DNA of 64,000 nt from Cylicocyclus nassatus (lineage: Eukaryota > Nematoda > Chromadorea > Rhabditida > Strongylidae). Below are positions 1-11,195 of the stretch, piece after piece (the first letter of the stretch is position 1; each line of letters begins with the position of its first letter). The position numbers and the translations under genes are program-made. The stretch covers positions 17,089,676 through 17,153,675 of the forward strand of contig CATQJL010000316.1 in the NCBI GenBank assembly GCA_958299035.1. The letters are read 5' to 3'. The notes beneath the pieces were generated by a model. The model was not told where the DNA came from. It saw only the letters and a program-made list of their open reading frames with translations, and searched no databases.

Positions 1-1070
1 ATGAAATGTCAAGGCTTGGATTTTTGCGAGAATTTGCAATGTTCTTGGTGCATATCGATAATCTTAAACCCAGAATGCTGGCCTTTAGGAGCACTAATAC
101 GACTTACCATGATAATTTACGCTATAGTAGCATTTGGCTATGTAGTGCTCTATGTGCCGATTACTCTAGGAAAGCCTATTAGATTGATGTTCAAAGCAAT
201 ACTGATAGTGATTGCATATATTTTTAGATCAAGTATACGCTGCCTTAGAAGTGTAACACGAATCTCTGCCAGAAACAGGCGATTACGTCGATTGGCATAA
301 GCAATTGCGATATTGGCGATTTTTAACCAGGTCTTAATCTTTTGCAGCATCGCTTGCCAAAATACAAACATTTTTTCTTTAAAATCCACGGTTTTCTCTA
401 TGACTTCAGTGTACAAAACTTCACATTAACATTGACCTCTTTAGCCTTCCTCCTTTACCGATATTAGACCAAGTGTTCCTCTCAGACGGCAATCAAATTG
501 CACTTTGGCGAAAAGATGACGAGCTTTTGCTACATTGCAAGACTCCAGTAGATGCGAAAAACCTTAACTGCGAGTTACGCGATAAATGCAAATGCAGTCC
601 AGCAGAAAACAAAGTGTGATGTGAGTGCGAATTCAGACCACTAAGCGATCATTTCAATGAGTTATCACAAAAACTACCACTGAATGTGCAAAACGCTCTT
701 TTCTATGAAGATGCGAACTCGAGTGTTGTTGTACGAATTAGAGACACTGTCTCTTCAGAATTTTAACTATCAAGGATCAATCAATAGAGCGATACAGGAA
801 TCACAACATCAATCATGCACAATAGAAAACTCATTCTTACGGGATGTTACCGATGCCAAAAAGCCGCTGAAGCAAACATCGTCTGCAAATCAAAACAGCG
901 CACTTTAGCAGAAATTAAGTGCGAAGGCGACACTTTCGTTGTTCCTTGCTCACCTGAAGGAGAAAAATCATAAAAATGATGCAACGCAAAAATATGCAAA
1001 AGAGAAAGTATACATAAAAGGCGAAACGATCGCGAAGCAGTTAACAACCACAACTAAGCATTCTTGCTCT
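1..1070 (+). pseudogene. Env-like glycoprotein remnant of an LTR retroelement
   Basis: The opening 99-codon frame has a CxWC and NPECWP motif followed by a hydrophobic, membrane-spanning stretch (about residues 35-60) and a basic tail. Downstream, in changing frames and interrupted by stops, there are Cys-rich blocks. About 480-780 has a CKCSP-type motif and an LP-rich segment. About 835-970 has GCYRCQKAAEA, IKCEG and VVPCSPEG. This Cys pattern is the one I associate with the phlebovirus-G2-like fusion glycoprotein carried by nematode LTR retroelements (BEL/Pao or similar); that assignment is by recognition, not search. Several in-frame stops and shifts mean it is a dead copy. No gag, RT or LTR is visible in the window, so the rest of the element is either left of base 1 or lost. 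It lies upstream of, and in the same orientation as, the M13 exons, probably inside an intron. Confidence 0.5.
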
Positions 1071-1821
1071 ATATATACGTTCTAGCAAGTTACTTTATCA
1101 ATGATAAACGCGCTATGTTTTGAGAAGGCTGTCTCGATCCCACTTAATAATTCTTCAATCTCTTATTTTCTTATAGACAATCGCAAATCTTTCGCGCAGT
1201 CATGTTTTGAGAAGCGCTATGCTTCCCCTTTATCAGATTTCACAGCAATAACTGTGCTTACCGCACTTTGAGCTCGCCCAAAGATCGTGTAACCGCGATA
1301 TGTTCCATTTTTTTGCGACGGCTGCGCTTTTGCTAATTTTACTCAAAGCAAAAAAAATCAGGCTCAAATCATTCAATTAAAAACTACGAAACTTAGGCTA
1401 CCCAATTCTTGGCCAGAATTATTTTTGTGGTAGAGAGTGTGGGAGCCATTCCTTTAGAGGGATTGTGCCACACCTTATTATCTAACTTACCTCCAGTGGA
1501 ATTTATAGCGAGTGATATATACATGGTTCGATAGCCTGAAACTTGTAATTGTTTTAAGCTGTTTTCTTATTTGCTCTGAGTAATAGTTGGTAAAAGCATT
1601 ACCAAAAGCAAAATATGAGACAAACGAGATTTTTGTTGGCTTTGAACTCGCCAGTTTGGAAGTCTTTTGGAGCAGGTTATCTGATGTGGAAAGGAGGAGC
1701 TTTACTTAATATACAACTGTGTTAAAGCAGTCAATATATCTTGAATGCAACACCGATGCGCTGGACTTTCATAGGAAACTAAACGACTTGCTTATTCAAA
1801 AGAACATTGTATTATTTTCAG
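1071..1821. other. Non-coding stretch, probable intron
   Basis: AT-rich sequence without a convincing frame. An upstream M13 exon carrying the expected NAF/Y segment was looked for here and not found, so preceding exons are probably outside the window. Confidence 0.4.
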
Positions 1822-1873
1822 TGATCTCACCGACTATGCTACAGTCACCTCTATATTCACCACGCCTTCCCAG
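1822..1873 (+). CDS. M13 metallopeptidase exon A (LQSPLY segment)
   Basis: A 52-nt exon bounded by a TATTTTCAG acceptor and a GTAGAT donor. In the frame that matches the next exon it reads ISPTMLQSPLYSPRLP, ending with two bases (AG) of a split Arg codon. In M13 peptidases the equivalent segment (I-x-x-P-x-x-[IML]-L-Q-x-P-[FLY]-[FY]) lies just before the zinc-binding HExxH block and forms part of the active-site cleft. The split codon is completed exactly by the first base of exon B, 7 kb downstream, which is strong support for both exons. The preceding exon must end with one base of a codon and was not found. Too short to call alone; confidence comes from phase and order with the other five exons. 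Confidence 0.75.
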
Positions 1874-2929
1874 GTAGATTTTAATAAAACATTCTAATGA
1901 ATTCTGTGAAACATAATTATGTAAAGATTTGTTTCTTTATATACTGTGCAATGTGTGCATAGATGTGTAATCTATGCAAACATTGCACAGTAATCTATGC
2001 ACACATTGCACATCTGGTGCTTGATAAACCTCAAAGAACATTTTTGGGTACTTTCTAAGCTTTTGCTGGCCTGCAACCTCTTTTCTAAGAAAGGGGGTAG
2101 TAAAGCAACCAAATAAACTTTAACATAATTATCGAATTTTTGAAAGATTTTCTGTGAAGTAGTTTGATTATTTGCTTGTAAAAACAAGCAAGGTTGCGCA
2201 ATTTTATAATTTGCGTAGCTAAATTTAAAATCAATACTTTTTGAATCTGTTCTGCGTCTGCAAGGCTCTCATCCAAATGTAGTTGTAAGCTTATTTCTCT
2301 GGCGCGGCAAAACTTCCCAGCACTTGCGATTTGGTATACGACTGAATGCTTTCTTACAGGTGGGTACTAACGCTCGACCCTTTCAACAAGTTTTTTCTCA
2401 ATTATGTTTTTTGCCTCAAACATGCTATTATTACAAGACATAATGCATTTTCGCACAAACAAAATTTCGCCCATTCTCACAGAATAGTCATTGTCAGAAA
2501 ATGTTGTTTGGATTCGTGATGTCGAACAGGATATCCTATCTACATATGGCACATTCTTTGCAACAGCTTGTGTGATTTGTTTGCAAATCACACAAATCAA
2601 CAAGAAGTTTTGCACAAAAAGGCAATGCTGGAATGTTTTGCCGTGTTTTGTGAAAGAGGGACTAAATCCAGAAAGGAAAAAGCTCAGGGATTAGAGCATT
2701 ACTTCGAATTTATTTTGTTAGAACACATCACTCGGATCAGAATATATTTTAAGTCACTAGAATTGATGTGGGTTCTTAGGGATCAATAGAGTAGAAGCAC
2801 TCAAGAGTAAAAGTAAACATCGCATTCGATTAACTATGGTTATCTCATAACTTTGTTTCAATTTTAACCTTTAACGCAATAAGTCAAACATTTTCTAATC
2901 CAAGCAGAGGAGTGCCGTTCGATATCTTA
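1874..2929. other. Start of the 7-kb intron A-B; small palindromes
   Basis: No gene seen. An imperfect palindromic cluster built on TGTGCAATGTGTGCATAGAT and its complement lies at 1944-2014. A near-perfect 12-bp hairpin (TTGTGTGATTTG with CAAATCACACAA) lies at 2568-2595. Both are probably remnants of inverted-repeat elements. Confidence 0.5.
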
Positions 2930-3109
2930 TACCTAAAGGCGGTCTGTTTGCATGTTTGTATGTCTGTGTGTACGTATGTGCGGAATAGAATATCTCACCT
3001 GAACCAAACTTGGCACTACAATTCGGGGCAGGGAGCTGTCGTAGGCTACTTCTTTTCGTTGTCGATCCAGACCGATTTTATCGATGTTTATCGATTTTTT
3101 GCAGAGCGC

Positions 3110-3200
<91 letters not shown>

Positions 3201-3225
3201 TAAAAACTCAGTGCAATCATTTTTT
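2930..3225 (+). repeat. TCTG/TG-rich repeat family (R1), degenerate copy with (TG)n
   Basis: Contains the R1 signature blocks in order: a TGTTTGTATGTCTGTGTG start, then CGTACGTATGT, GAATAGAA, CCAAACTTGGCA, GTAGGCTACTT and repeated ATCGAT motifs ending in TTTTTTGCA. It then runs into a pure TG tract at 3111-3199 (about 44 units). The same blocks recur near 4.2-4.76, 42.6 and 44.1-45.9 kb. The family has no coding capacity in these copies. Confidence 0.6.
3111..3199. repeat. (TG)n microsatellite, about 44 units
   Basis: Uninterrupted TG dinucleotide repeat in the R1 copy; it generates false Cys-Val open frames. Confidence 0.99.
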
Positions 3226-3425
3226 GAATCTGCATAATGGCGAGCGGCCTTTCAAGTATAGTACTTTCGTCCATGCAAATTGTCTCTGCAAATTTCCGCC
3301 TTCAAACGGAATCTAACTTGTGAGTTAACTTTTGCATAAGTAGTATATTTTGAGAAATACAGCGCTTTAAAATGAAATCTTTGAAATATACAAAATGTTC
3401 GCATTGGGCATTCTGAGCACTTCCT

Positions 3426-3741
3426 CAGACGATCGCTGGGGGCAGGCGGGACCGGAAAAATAGATTGCTGATTTCTCGCACCCCGCTCGCGGATTTTTTG
3501 CGAAGCAATCAGGACTTTTCGGAAGACCGCTTGCTGAGTCAGCGGATTTTTGAGAGATCGCCTGTTGAATTTTTTTTCGCTCTTATCTTTTGCAGATATA
3601 TTGCTGAATCTCTGATGAATCGAGAACTCAGCAAGCGGTCTTCCGAAAAGTCCTGATTGTTTTCCAAAAAATCCGCGAGCGGGGTGCGAGAGATCAGCAA
3701 TCTATTTTTCCGGTGCCCGCCCGCCCCCGGCGATTGTCTCT
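3426..3741. mobile_element. Palindromic MITE, CAGACAATCGCCGGGGGCAG family, copy 1
   Basis: Arms of about 130 bp pair across a short centre. Termini read CAGACGATCGCTGGGGGCAG and the complement of that motif. A second copy at 45508-45823 shares the whole sequence at high identity. Inserted in the left arm of the giant inverted repeat, because the right arm lacks it. Confidence 0.8.
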
Positions 3742-4182
3742 GAGTCACGGTGCTGTTGAGATTTCAAACCTGCTCATTAAGAAAGAACGATCGTAATGCT
3801 TTTGCACTCTTGCATTTTCATTCAAATGCCCGAAATCTGGGGCACTGCAATGGCATACGGACAGGCTGATTGGCGCAGTGAAGATAAAAAGCAAAAATAC
3901 ACCAGTTTGGACAGTGGCATAAAAGACTCTTTTGAAGCTGGCCACTTTAAGCTCGTCTTTCTTCCCCTCCACTCTCACCTCTTTCCTAAACTCATGCCTA
4001 TATCATATACATAAAAATGTATCGCTCTATCATACCTGTTCAGAAACACGCAATGATGGTACCTTCGTTTGTGTATGCGCAATGCAGAGCTGGTACACTT
4101 TGGAAACTTTGAAAAGTTGAGAACAAGGGAGTGGTCAGAAATCAGAGAGGCTAATCCAAACAAGCTACATACCATTACATCT

Positions 4183-4762
4183 TATATATAAAGCTGAATG
4201 TCTGTTTGTATGTATGTCTGTCTGTCTGTCTGTATGTCTCTCTGTGTGTACGTATGTTCCGAATAGAAAATTCCATTTCTGGACCGATCCGGACCAAACT
4301 TGGCACACATACACTTCGGGCCCCGACGGGTGTCATAGGCTACTTTTCGTCGTCTATCGATATCGATTTTATCGATTTTTTGCAAAGTTTGAGCTACGGG
4401 GCTGGGATTTGGCAGAGGGGGTAATCGAGCATGCTGACCACCCCGGATATTAGTTTTCAAAACCGTGCATTACTAGTATCGATTTTATTGATTTTTTGCA
4501 AAATTAGAGCTAGGAGGCTGGAATTTGGCGGAGGGGTGCAATCGAGCATCCGGGGTGGTCAGCATGCTCGATTACCCCCTCTGCCAAATCCCAGCCCGTA
4601 ACTCAAATTTTGCAAAAAATCGATAAAATCGACATCGATCGATAACGGTGGACTGTGACACCCGCCGGGGCCCGAAGGGTATGTGTGCCAAGTTTGGTCC
4701 GGATCGGTTAAGAAATGGAATTTTCTATTCGGAACATACGGCGGAGCCGGGTAAGCCAGCTA
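4183..4762. repeat. R1 repeat family, two copies in inverted orientation
   Basis: The left copy begins TATATAAAGCTGAATGTCTG, followed by a TCTG tract, CGTACGTATGTTCCGAATAG, a GATCCGGACCAAACTTGGCA block, an ATCGAT-rich block and a GGCAGAGGGGGTAATCGAGC block. The right copy (about 4540-4762) runs in reverse and ends GCGGAGCCGGGTAAGCCAGC then TAGT. That terminus is also seen at 42.57 kb. Short tandem ATCGATTTTATCGATTTTTT repeats lie inside. No coding potential. Confidence 0.7.
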
Positions 4763-6180
4763 GTGCGACATAAAACTGACTTCGAGTCTGTATTCTATAT
4801 CGGCTTAGCGCCTTTGTGGACGAAGTTATAAAATAAACCGTAAATGGTCATTCTTAATTGAAAAATTGTGCACGCAAATCGCAAACCTGACAACAGACTT
4901 ATATTCGAATTAATGCTGGAAAAAACATGCAGCTAGGTTACTTTATTTCTTAAAGCCTAAAGGTGAGCAGAAACTGCAACAAAGTGCTCAGCAAATATGC
5001 ACTTCCGCAATAAAACTGCTCACAGCTCCGTCCACAAGGCGCTAAGCAGATATGGAATGCAGATCCGAAATTATAGTTGAATACTGCATTAAACGGCAGG
5101 CAGCTTCTCCATTTCGATTTCTGACCATTTTCTTGTAAGCCTTTTTGACAAGACACTTGGGGTGACTCAGTGAATACTACGTTAAACAATACCGCTCATA
5201 ATTCCTCAAAAAATCGCCGGAGTGCGCTGGAGTGCAGCAGTGTGCGTTGCACTCCACCAGTGTCCGCCGGAGAGCAGCGAAGTGCGTCGCACATCACTAG
5301 AGTCTGTCGGAATCCGCGTGACATTGCCATATAACGCTTTAGAATGGACGAATTCTGAATCCGAGGACACTGTTCAATTCAGCTCGGCGAGACGCACCAC
5401 TCTGTACATATAAGTGCCACAATTAGAGCGGTACGATAGGACGGTAGATAGTTATAAGTTTTCGCTCTTTCGATTCGCAGATTTTTGTTTGGTTGGATTG
5501 TTTAGTGTGCCTGATAACACCCACTGATTTCTCGATGACGACACATAGTAGATAAAGAGGAGATTCCAGTAGATAAACTGTAGGGGTATGGTAATGAGTT
5601 AGGTAGTCACAGGTTTCTCTCCAAATAAAATGGACGGACTAGTGTATCCTGGAGAAATCATGTCTTTCCAAATTTTACTCACCGTAACCCAAAAATATAA
5701 TATAAAAAGTAAGAATTAAAAGTATGCAATCTTAACCTTTTGGGTAAAATTCATGAAGACGTGTTTTCGTAGGCTCGTAACTTGGCGAATTTTTAAACTG
5801 GAGCCTGAGTAGCATCACTCGATAGCACAATTCCTAGTAATTTTGAATGAGAAAAGCAAGCAGGCAAGTTTTCTGACAGATTCACGAAAATAAAGACGAA
5901 GTTACAAACTTTTGTGACTCAGTCACAGCTATCTCACAGTATCTCTGCAAAAAGACCCTGTATTCTTCAAAAAACCACGATTTTTGTAAACAACGTGTTT
6001 GAAAACACCTATAAACGAAGTCTCGTTACAATCCAAGATCATCAACATTTTGACCAAAATTCATGGGCGAGCTTAGAGCATAGTAAGGCAGAAAAAATAA
6101 AATAACCCGACGTTCCGGAAAACTTGCTCATAGAGGTCATCCGACCTGCTGATTAAATAAATTACATCTGCTTGGCAAGA

Positions 6181-6500
6181 TAGCTTTATATTTTAGAGTA
6201 ACAGTGAGTAGAATTTTGGAACGACATGATTCTTCCAGGATACACTAGCCCTCCCATCTCATTTGGAGAAAGGCCTGTGATTACTTATCAGCGCTCCATA
6301 ATTTACGGAGAAAGTACTATCAAAATTCTTTGCTGGAATCTAGCTTTATATTTTAGAGTAACAGTGAGTAGAATTTTGGAACGACATGATTCTTCCAGGA
6401 TACACTAGCCCTCCCATCTCATTTGGAGAAAGGCCTGTGATTACTTATCAGCGCTCCATAATTTACGGAGAAAGTACTATCAAAATTCTTTGCTGGAATC
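6181..6500. repeat. 160-bp perfect tandem duplication
   Basis: Units 6181-6340 and 6341-6500 appear identical by eye, each beginning TAGCTTTATATTTTAGAGTA and ending TGCTGGAATC. Such identity suggests a recent duplication (or an assembly artefact) in the spacer of the giant inverted repeat. Confidence 0.95.
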
Positions 6501-8039
6501 TAGTAAGAGCAATGCGAGGTGCCTAACACCTCTGCGAAAGGACGTCCTCAGAAAGATTCGAGAATGCATCGGGATTTTAGGGACATGCTGTATATCGAAA
6601 AATTTATTTTGATGAGCTGGGAACAATGCTTTTTCGGATTCAAAATATATTCATTCCGAAGGAAGCTACAGCGACTAGAATTTAAAACGCGTGATTTTTG
6701 CAGAATTTACCAACGCTTCTAACTCTTTTGAAAGGCAGTCTGCATCTCCTTTTTAGCGCACAATAATCTACAAGGACAATACTATTGAACTTACTGGAAC
6801 CTTTAAGTTCCAGTAAGTACTATTCGATAGATTGAGAAATTCGATGAGAGTGACTCATTACCATACTCCTACAGTTTATCTACTATGTGTCATCATCGAG
6901 AAATCAGTGGCGGTGAAATCAGGCACACTAAACAATCCAACCAAACAAAAATCTGCGAATCGAAAGAGCGAAAACTTATAACTATCTACCGTCCTATCGT
7001 ACCGCTCTAATTGTGGCACTTATATGTACAGAGTGGTGCGTCTCGCCGAGCTGAATTGAACAGTGTCCTCGGATTCAGAATTCGTCCATTCTAAAGCGTT
7101 ATATGGCAATGTCACGCGGATTCCGACAGACTCTAGTGATGTGCGACGCACTTCGCTGCTCTCCGGCGGACACTGGTGGAGTGCAACGCACACTGCTGCA
7201 CTCCAGCGCACTCCGGCGATTTTTTGAGGAATTATGAGCGGTATTGTTTAACGTAGTATTCACTGAGTCACCCCGAGTGTCTTGTCAAAAAGGCTTACAA
7301 GAAAATGCTCAGAAGTCGAAATGGAGAAGCTGCCTGCCGTTTAATGCAGTATTCAACTCTAATTTCGGATCTGCATTCCATATCTGCTTAGCGCCTTGTG
7401 GACGGAGCTGTGAGCAATTTTATTGCGGAAGTGCATATTTGCTGAGCACTTTGTTGCAGTTTCTGCTCACCTTTAGGCTTTAAGAAATAAAGTAACCTAG
7501 CTGCATGTTTTTTCCAGCATTAATCCGAATATAAGTTTGTTGTCAGGTTTGCGATTTGCGTGCACAATTTTTCAATTAAGAATGACCATTTACGGTTTAT
7601 TTTATAACTTCGTCCACAAAGGCGCTAAGCCGATATAGAATACAGACTCGAAGTCAGTTTTATGTCGCATGTAATGGTATGTAGCTTGTTTGGATTGGCC
7701 TCTTTAATTTCTGACCACTCCCTTGTTCTCAACTTTTCAAAGTTTCTAAAGTGTACCAACTCTGATTGCGCATACACAAACGAAGGTTCCAGTATTTCGT
7801 GTTTCTGAGCAGGTATGATAGAGCGACACATTTTCATAGATATGATATAGGCATGAGTTTAGGAAAGAGGTGAAAGTGGAGAAGTGCTCAGAATGCCCAA
7901 TGCGAACATTTTGTATACTTGAAAGATTTCATTTTAGAGCGCTGTTTCTCAAATATACTACTCATGCAAAAGTTAACCCACAAGTTAGATTCCGTTTAAA
8001 AGCGGAAATTTGCAGAGACAATTTGCATAGACGAAAGTA

Positions 8040-8739
8040 TTAGGTTGGCACGATAGTTCTGTCCCACCATTTTCAAAAAATTCATAACATCTGACTTTTC
8101 AACCGGTTTGACTGCTTTCATTTTTGTATGGAATAGTAAGTCATCCTCTTTATAATGACGTCTTAGCTGCTTGCTAATGATCATCTGTTGCATAGACAGG
8201 AGCGATAATAGAAAATTAGTCAAACCTCGAATTTTCTGTGTAGGGTCATAAAATCGAAGACTTGCAACAAAAATCGGAGCAGTCGGTATTGTAGATTCTT
8301 TCACCAACTCTTTCTTACTGTGCAAAGTTTGCGCCGATTGAGCGTTTTTACAAAAGTTACGATTTTAGAGCAAGCAATACAAAAAGGGCGATTTTGATTT
8401 ATTTTGGCATTTTTCAGGGAAATCATAACTTTTCATAGGGACAATTAGCGCAAACTTTGCACTGTTAGAAAGAGCTGGTGAAAGAACCTAGACAGACTGC
8501 TTCGATTTTTATTGCAAGTTTCCGATTCTTCATGACCCTACACAGAAAATTCGAATTTGGCTAACTTTCTTCTATCGCTCCTATCTATTGCAACAGATGA
8601 TAATTAGAAAGCAGCTAAGATGCCATTATAAAGAGCATGCTTACTCTTTTACATAAAAATAAAAGCAGTCAAATCGGCTGGAAAAATCAGAATTATGGAT
8701 TTTTGAAAATGGTGCCACGGAACTTTCGTGCCAACCTAA
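8040..8739. mobile_element. Mariner-like non-autonomous element (TTAGGTTGGCACGATAGTTC)
   Basis: About 700 bp with long terminal inverted repeats: TTAGGTTGGCACGATAGTTC at the left and GAACTTTCGTGCCAACCTAA at the right, flanked by TA on both sides. TTAGGTTGG-type ends with a TA target duplication are typical of Tc1/mariner elements. Inverted halves pair along most of the length; no transposase. It splits the right arm of the giant inverted repeat. Confidence 0.8.
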
Positions 8740-8864
8740 TATTATACTTGAAAGGGCGCCCACCATTCTGCAGACAAAGTGTAAGACTGTAACTGCGTTT
8801 AGATACACGCACCTGTTTGATTGAAGTTACTGACGCAAAAGAATGGATAATCTCCTGATTTCAG

Positions 8865-8932
8865 ATTTTACCAGTTTGGGTTCGTAGGTTTTGTTATTGC
8901 TCATGAGATGATGCACGCATATGGAAAAGAGG
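8865..8932 (+). CDS. M13 metallopeptidase exon B (HExxH zinc motif)
   Basis: A 68-nt exon between a CTGATTTCAG acceptor and a GTAAGT donor. It reads FYQFGFVGFVIAHEMMH followed by AYGKE. HEMMH fits HExxH, the gluzincin motif whose two His bind zinc and whose Glu is the general base. The context (YGxxGxVIxHExxHxFD in typical neprilysins) matches well. The first base completes an Arg codon from exon A; the last G begins an Ala codon completed by exon C. The canonical HGFDD stretch is HAYGK here, a family-atypical substitution, but the zinc-binding residues are intact. The product would be a zinc endopeptidase, usually a type II membrane or secreted ectoenzyme that cleaves small peptides. Membrane topology cannot be judged because the N-terminus is outside the window. 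Confidence 0.88.
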
Positions 8933-9385
8933 GTAAGTCATTTTTTCTTGATTTAAAGGGTTATTCAGTTAAGCAAACCAAGTTTATTTTTTCATAAATC
9001 TGTTTATTGTTCAACGAAAGATCGCTGCTGTGTTTGCACAATATCATGGCCTGTAATAAACTCTGTTCAGCTTAACTCCGCTGAAGGCAGGCCTATGTTG
9101 AACGTAAAGTGCCTCGATTTAGCATCCAATGAGCCATCGATCCGTATTCGGATCGACTTCTAGACCTAGAAATCTTGTGCGTTCTCATAAACTAAACGCC
9201 TTGAGCGGTCTGATCAAACGGCTACGTGAATGACTTTCAACGCGAAAGCCCATGGCTCGGAACCGGATAGTGGTAATTTTTTTGCGCTACCGCAGGACAA
9301 TCTTTGATAGCGGCCGTAAAAAGATAGATGGCGACCGCTATCAAGAATATCGCCAAACAAACAAATAAATTAAACAAAACTTGTA

Positions 9386-10331
9386 TTAGGTTGTCCTGAA
9401 ATTAATGCAGGTTTTGAATTCCAACCGCAACAAGTCATACACTTCTCATTTCTAAGTAGGTTGCAAGGTACTGTTCGATAAAGCAAAGTAAGCTCTACCA
9501 GATGGCTCTTGCTTTAGCAATAGCTCTGATCCACACCGAGTTTCGCTCCAAAAACTAAAAACATTCAAGCGTCCGAAAAATTGAGAAAAATCGTAACTCA
9601 GTTCATAAAAATCCTAAAAAAATTCTAACTTGCTCCCGTAAACATAATCCTCATAGAGCATCTATATACGCCGTTGCCGTATTTTTTCTCTGTTAGAATT
9701 CAAGAAAACCGAAATTTTCGTGCATTTGCCGAAGTGATGCCGTGCCGTCCAAACATAGGTAGTTGTATACTACAAGCCTGTAGAAGTACAGACTTAAATT
9801 TCCAGCTCTCTACAATCTTTAGTTCTCGAGAAATGTGAATTTTAGCTTGGACCCCATAATTAGGAAAAACTGTATTCGATATTTCTCGAAAACTAAAGCT
9901 TGTAGAGAGCTGGAAATTTAAGTCTGTGCTTCTACAGGCTTGTGGTATACAACTACCTATGTTTGGACGGCATAGCATCGCTTTGGCAAATGCACGAAAA
10001 TTTCCGTTTTCTCGATTTCTAACAGAGAAAAAATACGGCAACGGCGTATATAGATGCTCTATGTGGATTATGTTTACGGGAGCAAGTTGGAATTTTTATA
10101 CGATTTTTATGAACTGAGTTACGATTTTTCTCAATTTTTCGGACGCTTGAATGTTTTTAGTTTTTGGCGCGAAACACGGTATGGATTAGAGCTATTGCTA
10201 AAGCAAAATAGCCGTCTGATAGAGCTTACTTTGCCCTATCGAACGGTACCTTGCAACCTACTTAGAAATGAGAAATGTATGACTTATTGCGGTTGGAATT
10301 CAAAACCTGCATTAATTTCCGGACAACCTAA
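9386..10331. mobile_element. Mariner-like palindromic element, 946 bp, copy 1
   Basis: Ends TTAGGTTGTCCTGAAATTAA and TTAATTTCCGGACAACCTAA, flanked by TA. Arms of about 450 bp pair with each other, so all open frames in it are mirror-image shadows. A second copy of the same length lies at 39480-40425. No transposase. Confidence 0.85.
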
Positions 10332-11195
10332 TATATTTCGACTAGGATATCACGAAAAAACGAAAACGTTGTTGGAACACAAAGCAAATGAAACAAATCA
10401 AGAATTCTTGTTTGAAGCAGTCTTTGAAAGAGAAACGTAAGCAAGCCCTGAAAAAAGAAAAGATTCTGCTTTTTTGTTTTCTCGCCGCAACTAGCTGTTT
10501 ATTGATCCTCTCCCATTTAGGCCGCCGAGATTGTGCAATTTTGGGAATTTCGCACTGCAGTATTACGTCAACTGAATTATCCCGTAAGTTGCTCACGAGC
10601 AACTTACGGAAAACTTGGCTGATTCTCTTCTTTTGCGCATCATCTCTCTTGGGTCACCTTGAAATGCAAACTCTGATGTGGCATTCTGGTGAAATGGCTG
10701 TGACATTTGACCGCAAGTCTTCTGACTGTTGAACTGACTTTTCTAAAGCACGGGGAGGTCGATGGGCTTAGGTTCACCCGAGCAAGTTCTGAATGACTAA
10801 TCTCAGGTCACCTAAGATGATTGAAGGTTTACTGCGGGCCTTTGTCTTTGTCCTCCCCGCCAACTTTCTCTCAGCTGGGTCTTACCTCAAACCCTTAACG
10901 AGATTATTAGCATGCAACAATGACAGTCTGGTCACGATAAGATTGTGTGAGAACAAATCAAATTAACTTTAGTGTCCACCACAGGTTCTAGTTAGAGCAC
11001 GTCAGATTCTTGTTTGCAAACAAAACAATTTAAGGACCTAGTTTTTTTTGCGGTTCGAAAGCGCAAAGGAATATCAAAATGCAATTATATAAACGTATAT
11101 ATAATTGTTAAACAATTACAAATTGGTAATTTAATTTAATAAATGGTAATTGGTAATTTATAAATTGTTACAACATTATGAACATATATATTATA
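10332..11195. other. Intronic stretch, no gene recognised
   Basis: A 114-codon + frame (10388-10732) starts near the element boundary, but its composition is unremarkable and it matches nothing I know. There is a short perfect hairpin around 10587-10608 (GTTGCTCACGAGCAAC). 11080-11190 is strongly AT-rich with TTGGTAATTTA repeats. Confidence 0.4.

Larger units (their letters stand above)
3226..8776. repeat. Giant inverted-repeat (foldback) element, 5.5 kb, with nested insertions
   Basis: The left arm (about 3226-3425, 3945-4182 and 4764-5605) is the reverse complement of the right arm (about 6855-8039 plus 8740-8776) at high identity. Landmarks: GCGACATAAAACTGACTTCG at 4765 against its complement ending at 7668, and an identical 63-codon spurious frame in both arms (5222-5413 + and 7020-7211 -). 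The outer ends pair TCTGCATAATGG with CCATTCTGCAGA. The left arm is interrupted by a palindromic MITE (3426-3741) and an R1 pair (4183-4762). The right arm is interrupted by a mariner-like element (8040-8739). The spacer of about 1.25 kb holds the 160-bp duplication. It lies wholly inside M13 intron A-B. No transposase frame is visible, so it is non-autonomous or the product of an inverted duplication. Confidence 0.8.

Noticed and set aside
5222..7211. Two identical 63-codon frames on opposite strands
   Set aside because: They are mirror copies produced by the inverted repeat; no domain, no splice support.
9700..10041. 113-codon minus frame and overlapping plus frames
   Set aside because: They lie in the arms of the 946-bp palindromic element and mirror each other.
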